64,000 nucleotides of DNA from Methylotetracoccus oryzae. Its GTDB lineage: Bacteria; Pseudomonadota; Gammaproteobacteria; Methylococcales; Methylococcaceae. Under the pieces are notes generated by a model that saw only the letters and a program-made list of their open reading frames with translations, was not told the origin of the DNA and searched no databases. Numbering within the stretch: position 1 is the stretch's first letter; the number at the start of each line of letters is the position of its first letter. Below, piece by piece: positions 58,081 to 64,000 of the stretch. The stretch covers positions 124,001-188,000 of the forward strand of contig NZ_SRSH01000006.1 of assembly GCF_006175985.1 (NCBI RefSeq), written 5' to 3'. The translations under genes were made by a program, and so were the position numbers.

Positions 58081-58869
58081 ATGATTGCCTATCCGCATAT
58101 CGATCCGGTTGCGATCAGCCTGGGACCGGTGAAGGTCCACTGGTATGGACTGATGTACGTCATTGGCATCAGTGCCGCCTGGTGGCTGGCTCGCCGCCGC
58201 GCACAGCAGCCCGGATTCCCCTGGACGCCGGCTCAGGTCGAGGATTTCATCTTTTTCACGGCCCTGGGTATGGTGCTCGGCGGCCGCATCGGCTACATGC
58301 TGTTCTACAACCTGCCTGGATTCCTGGCCGATCCCCTGATGATCGTTCGTGTCTGGGAGGGCGGCATGGCGTTTCATGGCGGCCTGATCGGTACCCTCGC
58401 CGCCATGTGGATCTACGGTCGCCGGCACGGCATGTCGTTTCTCGAGCTGGGCGATTTTGTTGCCCCCTTCGTCCCGATTGGCCTGGGCGCCGGCCGGATC
58501 GGCAATTTCATCAATGGCGAACTGTGGGGGCGAGTGACCGATGTGCCCTGGGGTATGGTCTTTCCGACGGGCGGCCCGCTTCCCCGTCATCCCTCGCAGC
58601 TTTACGAGGCCGCGCTCGAAGGGCTCGCGCTGTTCGTGATCCTGCAACTCTTCAGTCGCAAGCCACGGCCGGTCGGCGCGGTCGGCAGTGTCTTTCTGAT
58701 GGGCTACGGGCTGTTCCGCTTCATCGCCGAGTTCGTCCGCGAGCCGGACGTTCAGCTCGGCTATGTCGCATTGAACTGGTTAACGATGGGGCAACTCTTG
58801 AGTTTGCCGATGATCCTCGGTGGCCTGGGTCTGTTCATCTGGGCCTATCGCCCGAAAGCTGCCGCCTGA
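58081..58869 (+). CDS. lgt: Prolipoprotein diacylglyceryl transferase Lgt
   Basis: A 262-residue membrane enzyme that adds diacylglycerol to the lipobox Cys of lipoproteins. It has about seven helices and the Lgt signature around [17 protein letters not shown], with [13 protein letters not shown]. It lies 21 bases after gyrB and 14 before thyA, so it is in the same transcript. Many lipoproteins in this window would be its substrates. Confidence 0.96.
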   Translation: MIAYPHIDPVAISLGPVKVHWYGLMYVIGISAAWWLARRRAQQPGFPWTPAQVEDFIFFTALGMVLGGRIGYMLFYNLPGFLADPLMIVRVWEGGMAFHGGLIGTLAAMWIYGRRHGMSFLELGDFVAPFVPIGLGAGRIGNFINGELWGRVTDVPWGMVFPTGGPLPRHPSQLYEAALEGLALFVILQLFSRKPRPVGAVGSVFLMGYGLFRFIAEFVREPDVQLGYVALNWLTMGQLLSLPMILGGLGLFIWAYRPKAAA

Positions 58870-58883
58870 CAGGCGGGTTTGCC

Positions 58884-59678
58884 GTGCGCGCTTACCTCGA
58901 CCTGCTTCAGGATATTCTCGATCACGGCGACACCAAGGCCGACCGGACCGGTGTCGGCACACTCAGCGTGTTCGGCCGCCAACTGCGCTTCGATCTCGGC
59001 GCGGGCTTCCCGTTGGTGACGACCAAGAAGCTGCATCTCCCCTCGATCATCCATGAACTGCTGTGGTTCGTGTCGGGTGATACCAACGTGCGCTACCTGC
59101 AGGCCAACGGTGTCAGTATCTGGAATGAGTGGGCGGATGCAGATGGCGAGTTGGGGCCCGTCTATGGCAAGCAGTGGCGGGCCTGGCCGATGCCTGACGG
59201 TTCGTTCCGCGATCAGCTGGCGCTGGTCGTCGAAGGGATTCGGCGGAACCCGGATTCGAGGCGGCATCTGGTGCTGGCCTGGAATCCGGCCGAGATCGAC
59301 CGGATGGCGCTGCCCCCTTGTCACTATGCTTTTCAGTTCTATGTTGCAGGAGGGCGCCTGTCCTGCCTGTTCAACATGCGTTCGATCGACGCGTTTCTCG
59401 GTCTGCCGTTCAACATTGCGTCCTACGCCTTGTTGACCCATCTGATTGCGCAACAGTGCGATCTCGCGGTCGGCGAACTGATCTGGAGCGGCGGCGACGT
59501 GCATCTGTATCGCAATCACCTGGATCAGGCCCGGGAACAACTGCGGCGCGAACCTTTGCCCCTGCCCCGTCTGGTGCTCCTGCGCCGCCCGCCCAGTCTG
59601 TTTGATTACCGCTTCGAGGACATTGCCGTCGAGGGTTATCAGGCCCATCCGCACATCAAGGCGCCCATTGCAGTCTGA
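58884..59678 (+). CDS. thyA: Thymidylate synthase ThyA
   Basis: A 264-residue ThyA, the standard length, that makes dTMP from dUMP with methylene-tetrahydrofolate. It has the [10 protein letters not shown] start region, [10 protein letters not shown], the catalytic Cys in [12 protein letters not shown], and [13 protein letters not shown]. The usual YQRSCD reads FNMRSID, keeping the phosphate-binding Arg-Ser and Asp. The start is a GTG at 58884, which gives the family N-terminus; the frame is open upstream inside lgt. It precedes folA by six bases. Confidence 0.96.
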   Translation: MRAYLDLLQDILDHGDTKADRTGVGTLSVFGRQLRFDLGAGFPLVTTKKLHLPSIIHELLWFVSGDTNVRYLQANGVSIWNEWADADGELGPVYGKQWRAWPMPDGSFRDQLALVVEGIRRNPDSRRHLVLAWNPAEIDRMALPPCHYAFQFYVAGGRLSCLFNMRSIDAFLGLPFNIASYALLTHLIAQQCDLAVGELIWSGGDVHLYRNHLDQAREQLRREPLPLPRLVLLRRPPSLFDYRFEDIAVEGYQAHPHIKAPIAV

Positions 59679-59684
59679 TCGACC

Positions 59685-60209
59685 ATGTGCGCCCTTTTGA
59701 AGCCCCGGATATCGCTGATCGTTGCGATGGCGCAGAATCGCGTGATCGGCTGCGACAATCGTCTTCCCTGGCATCTGCCGGCAGACCTGCAGCGTTTCAA
59801 GACCCTGACCTGGGGCAAACCCATCCTGATGGGTCGCAAGACGCATGACTCGATCGGGCGAGCGCTGCCGGGCCGCCAAAATCTGGTGTTGTCCTCTGAC
59901 CCTTCCTACCGCGCCGCCGAGGGCTGTATCGTCGTTCGTGACATCGATGAGGGCCTCAGGCAGGCCGCTGCCGCTGCCGACCTGATGGTCATCGGCGGCT
60001 CGTCGCTCTACGCCGCCCTGTTGCCTCGTGCCAGCCGGATATACCTCACGACGATCCATCGCGACTATCCGGGCGATGTATTCTTTCCTTCCTTCGAACC
60101 GGCCGAATGGTCGCTCGTGTCGCGCGAGCATGTCGCGGACGATCCTCGCTTCGACAGCCCCTATACCTTCGATGTCCTGGAGCGAATCGCCTCCTGTGTT
60201 GTGGCCTGA
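59685..60209 (+). CDS. folA: Dihydrofolate reductase
   Basis: A 174-residue DHFR with SLIVAMAQNRVIGCDNRLPWHLPADL, the GRKTHDSIG motif and VIGGSSLYAALLP. It regenerates tetrahydrofolate used up by ThyA, its neighbour six bases upstream. Last gene of the rightward series; convergent with moaC. Confidence 0.96.
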   Translation: MCALLKPRISLIVAMAQNRVIGCDNRLPWHLPADLQRFKTLTWGKPILMGRKTHDSIGRALPGRQNLVLSSDPSYRAAEGCIVVRDIDEGLRQAAAAADLMVIGGSSLYAALLPRASRIYLTTIHRDYPGDVFFPSFEPAEWSLVSREHVADDPRFDSPYTFDVLERIASCVVA

Positions 60210-60255
60210 TCTCGATCGCACGGCGGACGGCACCAAGCGAGACGCGGGTCAGCGG

Positions 60256-60747
60256 TCAATCGGCCCGTGACCAGCGCCCTGATCGCCCGCCCGACTTCTC
60301 GACGAGCTGCACGTTCTCGATGGCCATCCCGCGGTCGACTGCCTTGCACATGTCGTAGATCGTCAGCAGCGCGATCTGGACGGCTGTCAGCGCCTCGATC
60401 TCCACGCCCGTCGGACCCACGGTCTTGACGGTCGCCCGGCAGTGCACTCGGGAAGCGACGCCGTCGGTATCGAAGTCGATGCCGACATGCGTCAGCGCCA
60501 GCGGATGGCATAGCGGGATCAGATCGGCCGTCCGCTTGCTGGCCATGATCCCGGCGATGCGGGCGATCCCGAGAACATCGCCCTTTTTGTGACCGCCGTC
60601 GACGATCAAACGCATGGTTTCCGGCGCCATTCCGATGTAGCCTTCCGCGATGGCGACGCGCTCGGTGGCATTCTTGGCACCGACGTCGACCATGTGTGCG
60701 GCGCCGGCTTCGTTGAAATGAGTCAGGACGGGTGGCTTGTCAGCCAT
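60256..60747 (-). CDS. moaC: Cyclic pyranopterin monophosphate synthase MoaC
   Basis: A 163-residue MoaC, which converts the MoaA product to cyclic pyranopterin in molybdenum cofactor synthesis. It has [50 protein letters not shown] and the conserved [20 protein letters not shown]. Convergent with folA and divergent from the flavin reductase-like gene. No other mo cofactor gene is in the window. Confidence 0.96.
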   Translation of the reverse strand: MADKPPVLTHFNEAGAAHMVDVGAKNATERVAIAEGYIGMAPETMRLIVDGGHKKGDVLGIARIAGIMASKRTADLIPLCHPLALTHVGIDFDTDGVASRVHCRATVKTVGPTGVEIEALTAVQIALLTIYDMCKAVDRGMAIENVQLVEKSGGRSGRWSRAD

Positions 60748-60811
60748 GATCGAACTCGCTCGCTGGGGGTCAAAACCGTGTACCGAGTCATTTTAAGCAG
60801 AGAGTGAAGCA

Positions 60812-61312
60812 ATGAGCGTCGAAATTGCCGAAATGTTCCGGCGAGTCAGCCATGGTGTCTACGTCATCGGTGTCGCCGCGGGTGAGCGAAGAAATGCCTT
60901 CACGGCAGCCTGGGTGATGCAGGTCTCCTTCAAACCGTTGATGCTGGCCGTCAGCATCAACCCCGGCCATTCCTCCTACGGCCTCCTCAAAGAGGGCGGG
61001 CGGTTCTCGGTCGCCGTGCTGGCCCGCGATCAGTTTGATCTGGCCCTCCATTACGGCCAGTCCGCGGGGATCGACAAACTCGAAGGGCAGGCCTGGCATC
61101 CGAGTCCGCATGGCGTGCCGATGATCGACGCCGGTATCGCGCAATTCGAATGCGTGTTCGAGAGCGAGTGCACGGCGGGGGATCACCGGGTCATCGTCGG
61201 GCGTGTGATCGATGGGGCCTTGCTCGACAAGGACAAGCCGGTGCTGATCTACCGGGATACGGGAGATGCCGACGGCGCCGCGATGTTCTTTCCGGACGAC
61301 TTCGACGCGTGA
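60812..61312 (+). CDS. Flavin reductase-like FMN-binding protein
   Basis: A 166-residue protein of the flavin-reductase-like split-barrel family: RRVSHGVYVIGVAAGERRNAFTAAWVMQVSF near the start, SINPGHSSYGLLKEGG, and FECVFESECTAGDHRVIVGRV. Such proteins bind FMN and reduce free flavin or serve as diflavin partners. The stop overlaps the GTG of the next gene, so the two are co-translated. No monooxygenase partner is adjacent. Confidence 0.85.
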   Translation: MSVEIAEMFRRVSHGVYVIGVAAGERRNAFTAAWVMQVSFKPLMLAVSINPGHSSYGLLKEGGRFSVAVLARDQFDLALHYGQSAGIDKLEGQAWHPSPHGVPMIDAGIAQFECVFESECTAGDHRVIVGRVIDGALLDKDKPVLIYRDTGDADGAAMFFPDDFDA

Positions 61313-62268
61313 GCTCACCGATCCGGCCCCGCGACTTCATCGAAGTTCCCGAGGGCCTGATTTTCGCCGTCGTCGATCCGGACCCGGAGGACGGCAAGGT
61401 GCTCTGCTGGCTACGCTACCGGCGGGAGGGCGGGACCTCCCGGCCGGTCAAGCTGGAAACCGGGAGAGCCATGGAGTTGCTGAGGAAAACCGCACCGCTG
61501 TACCTGCACCATTCCCGCCGCTCTGATGCGTGGGTACATGGTGTGCCGCAGGACCACATCAGCCGGCACCACAGCGCCGCAGCGCGCTGTGGTGCCCTGC
61601 TGACCTCGGGTGGTGCGGAGCCAATCGAGGCTCGGTTGTGCCGTCTCGTGGGGTACTTCGTTGCCCGAGGCGTCCCGGCCGATCAACTCGGTGTGACGGG
61701 GTCGCTGCTGATCGGCGCGCAGACCGCGGATTCCGACCTGGATCTGGTCAGTTATTCGCGTGCCGACTTTGCCCACTTGCGACGGCTCATCGTGGCGGGT
61801 GTCGCCAACGGTGATCTCGCTGCGCTGGACGCCGTTGCCTGGCGCGACGCCTGGGAGCGTCGCGGATGTGACCTCGGTTTCGACGACTACGTCTGGCATG
61901 AGCGCCGCAAGGCGAACAAGGCCCTGTTCGAAGGTACGAAGTTCGACGTCACGCTGGCAGTCGGAGCCGCCGCCAGTGCGGCCGTTCGGAAATTGGGCCC
62001 CCGGAGGCTGCACTGCGTCGTCGTCGACGACACGGCGGCCTACGACTACCCGGCGCGCTACCGGGTCGATGATCCCGAGGTCGGTGAGATTCTCGTCTTC
62101 ACGCACACCTATGTCGGCCAGGCCGTCAGGGGGGAGGTTGTCGAGGCGGCCGGGCAACTCGAGGAAGATGCGGCGGGCCGTCTCCGCCTGGTCATCGGGT
62201 CGAGCCGGGAGTCGCCGGGGGAATACCTGCGCGTCGAGCGGCACGTTGCGGCGCACGGTCCCGCCTGA
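61309..62268 (+). CDS. Predicted nucleotidyltransferase
   Basis: A 319-residue protein that starts with a GTG overlapping the previous stop (GTGA). The N-terminal 110 residues are a separate domain. The middle has GVTGSLLIGAQTADSDLDLV, a nucleotidyltransferase motif (GS, then DxDL) with the metal-binding aspartates. It resembles a COG-level group of predicted nucleotidyltransferases of unknown substrate. The rest includes RKANKALFEGTKFDVTLAVG and a beta-rich C-terminal domain. Confidence 0.7.
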   Translation: MSSPIRPRDFIEVPEGLIFAVVDPDPEDGKVLCWLRYRREGGTSRPVKLETGRAMELLRKTAPLYLHHSRRSDAWVHGVPQDHISRHHSAAARCGALLTSGGAEPIEARLCRLVGYFVARGVPADQLGVTGSLLIGAQTADSDLDLVSYSRADFAHLRRLIVAGVANGDLAALDAVAWRDAWERRGCDLGFDDYVWHERRKANKALFEGTKFDVTLAVGAAASAAVRKLGPRRLHCVVVDDTAAYDYPARYRVDDPEVGEILVFTHTYVGQAVRGEVVEAAGQLEEDAAGRLRLVIGSSRESPGEYLRVERHVAAHGPA

Positions 62269-62275
62269 GCCGATG

Positions 62276-62295
62276 GGCCACGCTCGCGCGTGGCG
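62276..62295 (+). terminator. Hairpin after the nucleotidyltransferase gene
   Basis: GCCACGC and GCGTGGC pair around a TCGC loop about ten bases after the stop. The stem is strong but no T tract follows. It may separate this gene from the next, which has its own ribosome binding site. Confidence 0.45.
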
Positions 62296-62361
62296 ATGCG
62301 GGTGTGAGTCTGCTAGAGTCCGGGCCGCGATAACGATAAATGTCGAGCGAGGAGGTGTGCG

Positions 62362-62640
62362 ATGTTCGGAGGTCTGATTGCGGCGCTGCTGTGCTACTGG
62401 TTCTACCAGACGGCGATCAGGGTCAAGCTCAATCCCCTGCAATGGGTCATCGGCGCGCTGGTCATCTTTTACGCGGTGCGCTTCGCGTGGACCTTTGCCG
62501 TGTTGAAGCCGCTGATGGGGGCAGCGTTCAAGACGCACGGCATGGTTTCCGGTGTCATGATCGAGTTGTCGGGGGCGGTGATCGCAGCGGGCGTGGTTGC
62601 GCTGTTCCACAAGAAGGTGATGTTGAAGCAGGCCCGCTGA
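62362..62640 (+). CDS. Small three-helix membrane protein, copy 1
   Basis: A 92-residue protein with three hydrophobic helices (about 3-14, 28-48 and 62-83), beginning MFGGLIAALLCYWFYQTA. GAGGAGGTGTGCG precedes the ATG at 62362, a near-perfect ribosome binding site. It is a clear paralogue of the protein at 63432-63731: same WFYxTA start, similar helices, and a VML ending. No function is known. The two flank a HAD phosphatase. Confidence 0.75.
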   Translation: MFGGLIAALLCYWFYQTAIRVKLNPLQWVIGALVIFYAVRFAWTFAVLKPLMGAAFKTHGMVSGVMIELSGAVIAAGVVALFHKKVMLKQAR

Positions 62641-62650
62641 GTCCGCCCTC

Positions 62651-63364
62651 ATGCTCGTTTCCCCTAACCCCACCGTGCGACTGGCGGAAGGGCCCATCCT
62701 CCCCCCCTTCCGTGCCGTGGTGATGGATATGGATGGGCTGGCGCTGGACACCGAGGCCACGTACTGTGACGCCTGGCGCGCGGCTGCAGCCGCCCTGGGT
62801 TTCCAATTGAGTGAGCCGTTCTGCCACGGTCTGTTCGGACGGCACGCGGACGACGTGCATGCCGCCCTGGCGGAGGCCTGCGGCGAGGGTTTCGATCTAC
62901 GGCGATTTTTCGGGCTCGCCGAAGAATTCTGGCACGCCCAAATCCGCACCAACGGCGTCGCCAAGATGCCCGCGCTGGACCGTTTCCTCGGCCTGCTGAG
63001 GCAGCGCGAACTGCCTTATGCGCTGGCGACGAACAGTGACTCGCCCTATGCCCGGGAGGTGCTGGAGCAGGCCGGAGCCCGGGACCTGTTTCCGATCGTC
63101 GTGACCCGGGACGAGGTGGCGCAGGGCAAGCCGGCGCCGGATCTCTTTCTGGAAGGTGCCCGCCGTCTGGGCGCTGACCCGGCTGAATGCCTGGGACTCG
63201 AAGATTCGCTCGTGGGCCTGCAGGCCTGCCAGCGCGCGGGCCTGATTCCGGTGCTGATTCCATCGCGGGCGGCCAGCGCCTCCCGGCCTCCGGACGGAAC
63301 CTGGGTTCTGCCGAGTCTGGGCGCGCTGGCGGACTGTATCGAGCGAAGCGGCGACGCCTCATGA
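62651..63364 (+). CDS. HAD-superfamily phosphatase (phosphoglucomutase/pseudouridine-5-phosphatase-like)
   Basis: A 237-residue HAD hydrolase of subclass IA. Motif I is VVMDMDGLALDTEATY with the nucleophile Asp, motif II Thr or Ser in LATNSDSPYA, motif III Lys in QGKPAPDLF and motif IV in GLEDSLVGLQA. A helical cap follows motif I. Similar enzymes act on sugar phosphates or nucleotides; the substrate is not clear. It starts ten bases after the small membrane protein gene, so they are likely co-transcribed. Confidence 0.88.
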   Translation: MLVSPNPTVRLAEGPILPPFRAVVMDMDGLALDTEATYCDAWRAAAAALGFQLSEPFCHGLFGRHADDVHAALAEACGEGFDLRRFFGLAEEFWHAQIRTNGVAKMPALDRFLGLLRQRELPYALATNSDSPYAREVLEQAGARDLFPIVVTRDEVAQGKPAPDLFLEGARRLGADPAECLGLEDSLVGLQACQRAGLIPVLIPSRAASASRPPDGTWVLPSLGALADCIERSGDAS

Positions 63365-63431
63365 CGGGCGCTTTCCCTGGAGCCAGGTGGCGCGCCGGAC
63401 ACCGAATCCCGAGCCCCAACGAGGTCGAATC

Positions 63432-63731
63432 ATGATAGGCGCACTCGCCATACTCGCCATTGCCGTTTGGTTCTACCGGACCGCCGAACGTCATTCCCTG
63501 CCCCCACTGGCCTGGTGTGTCGGCGGTGTGATCGTCTACTACGGCGGGTTCGCGTTCTGGATGTATCTGGTCATGCGCCCGTTGCTGGGCGATGCCTTTC
63601 GGAACCATAGCCTCTGGCTGGGTCTGGGACTGGACATCTCGTCCGTGTTCGTCGGTGTCGTGGGTGCGACGTTCTTCCGCGCACTCGTTATGCTGAAACG
63701 TGGAACGCCCCCACAGCAGCGGACGTTCTGA
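63432..63731 (+). CDS. Small three-helix membrane protein, copy 2
   Basis: A 99-residue paralogue of 62362-62640, beginning MIGALAILAIAVWFYRTAER, with three helices. The ATG at 63432 is chosen; a longer frame to 63387 has no support. The position after the HAD gene gives a membrane-HAD-membrane arrangement. Confidence 0.72.
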   Translation: MIGALAILAIAVWFYRTAERHSLPPLAWCVGGVIVYYGGFAFWMYLVMRPLLGDAFRNHSLWLGLGLDISSVFVGVVGATFFRALVMLKRGTPPQQRTF

Positions 63732-63773
63732 CGCGCCACAGCGGGCGTCAGGCCGTTGCCCCGCCCGCCAAAC

Positions 63774-63802
63774 TTGAAAAACCCAGCGTGATGCATTAGT
63801 TT
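63774..63802 (+). promoter_or_regulatory. Possible promoter of the thiC leader
   Basis: TTGAAA (63774-63779) and TAGTTT (63797-63802) are separated by 17 bases, just upstream of the TPP riboswitch. The -35 is good, the -10 is weak. Position fits a start for the leader RNA. Confidence 0.4.
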
Positions 63803-63814
63803 TAAGGCCCTCAG

Positions 63815-63918
63815 AGGCTAGGGGTGCCCCCTCCCGCTCATCGTGTTCGATGTGGCTGGCGCGGGGCTGAGACACACCCTTCGAACCTGATCCGGCTAAC
63901 ACCGGCGTAGGAAAGCCG
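63815..63918 (+). ncRNA. TPP riboswitch (thi-box) upstream of thiC
   Basis: The conserved parts are all seen in order: GGGGTGCC near 63821, the CTGAGA box at 63867-63872, ACACCCTTCGAACCTGATCCGG, and the GCTAACACCGGCGTAGGAAAGCC block at the 3' end. These are the standard TPP aptamer elements. It ends about 65 bases before the ATG of thiC. Binding of thiamine pyrophosphate should shut off thiC, by hiding the ribosome binding site or by stopping transcription; no obvious terminator follows. Confidence 0.95.
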
Positions 63919-63982
63919 CCCCGATTCGTTACTGCCGGGCCCCGATTCCTCCGCCTTTACAACGTCCACGAAGGTGAGAGCG

Positions 63983-64000
63983 ATGAGCGCGATTCCCAAA
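63983..64000 (+). CDS. thiC: Phosphomethylpyrimidine synthase ThiC, first codons only
   Basis: The last 18 bases read MSAIPK from an ATG preceded by AAGGTGAGAGCG. ThiC proteins often start like this and the TPP riboswitch directly upstream is most often linked to thiC. The gene continues beyond the window. The name rests mainly on context. Confidence 0.75.

Overview
The window is GC-rich and reads like a gammaproteobacterial chromosome next to the dnaA cluster. The best lineage clue is an orphan fragment of PmoC, the C subunit of particulate methane monooxygenase, at 15301-15669. It closely resembles the PmoC of Methylococcus-type methanotrophs, so a high-GC Methylococcaceae-like methanotroph is the most likely source. 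This is an inference; no species is claimed.

Left part (1-9130, minus strand then plus): a tightly overlapping hyfB-C-E-F-G-I operon encodes a membrane complex related to hydrogenase 4 and complex I. The large subunit has lost the nickel-iron cysteines, so the complex belongs with the energy-converting-hydrogenase-related (Ehr) group and not with true hydrogenases. A 40-residue membrane peptide and a diguanylate cyclase follow. The next part (9600-15670) is mostly cell-envelope genes: an L,D-transpeptidase, two paralogous DUF2490 proteins flanking a purple-acid-phosphatase-like enzyme and a small lipoprotein, then the internally deleted pmoC-like gene with its own ribosome binding site and terminator.

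Middle (15930-30440, all minus): two complete tripartite RND efflux operons, one multidrug-like and one of the divalent-metal CzcCBA type, then a SulP anion transporter. From 30680 to 38170 lies a patchwork of small genes: a ParA-like ATPase with an unknown partner, a DUF2459 lipoprotein, a heme-monooxygenase-like protein, a phosphodiesterase and an M48 metalloprotease. A decayed second copy of part of the M48 gene and repeat motifs around the phosphodiesterase show local duplication. Two large hybrid sensor kinases lie tail to tail (38393-47113). The first is split by an in-frame TAA inside its first PAS domain.

Right part (47534-64000): the conserved replication and housekeeping core. rpmH-rnpA-yidD-yidC-mnmE run leftward and dnaA-dnaN-recF-gyrB-lgt-thyA-folA run rightward. 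Two perfect parS-type palindromes lie inside recF. Beyond them are moaC, a flavin reductase-like gene, a predicted nucleotidyltransferase, a HAD phosphatase between two related three-helix membrane proteins, and a TPP riboswitch in front of the first codons of thiC. No tRNA, rRNA, CRISPR array, prophage or intact insertion sequence was seen.
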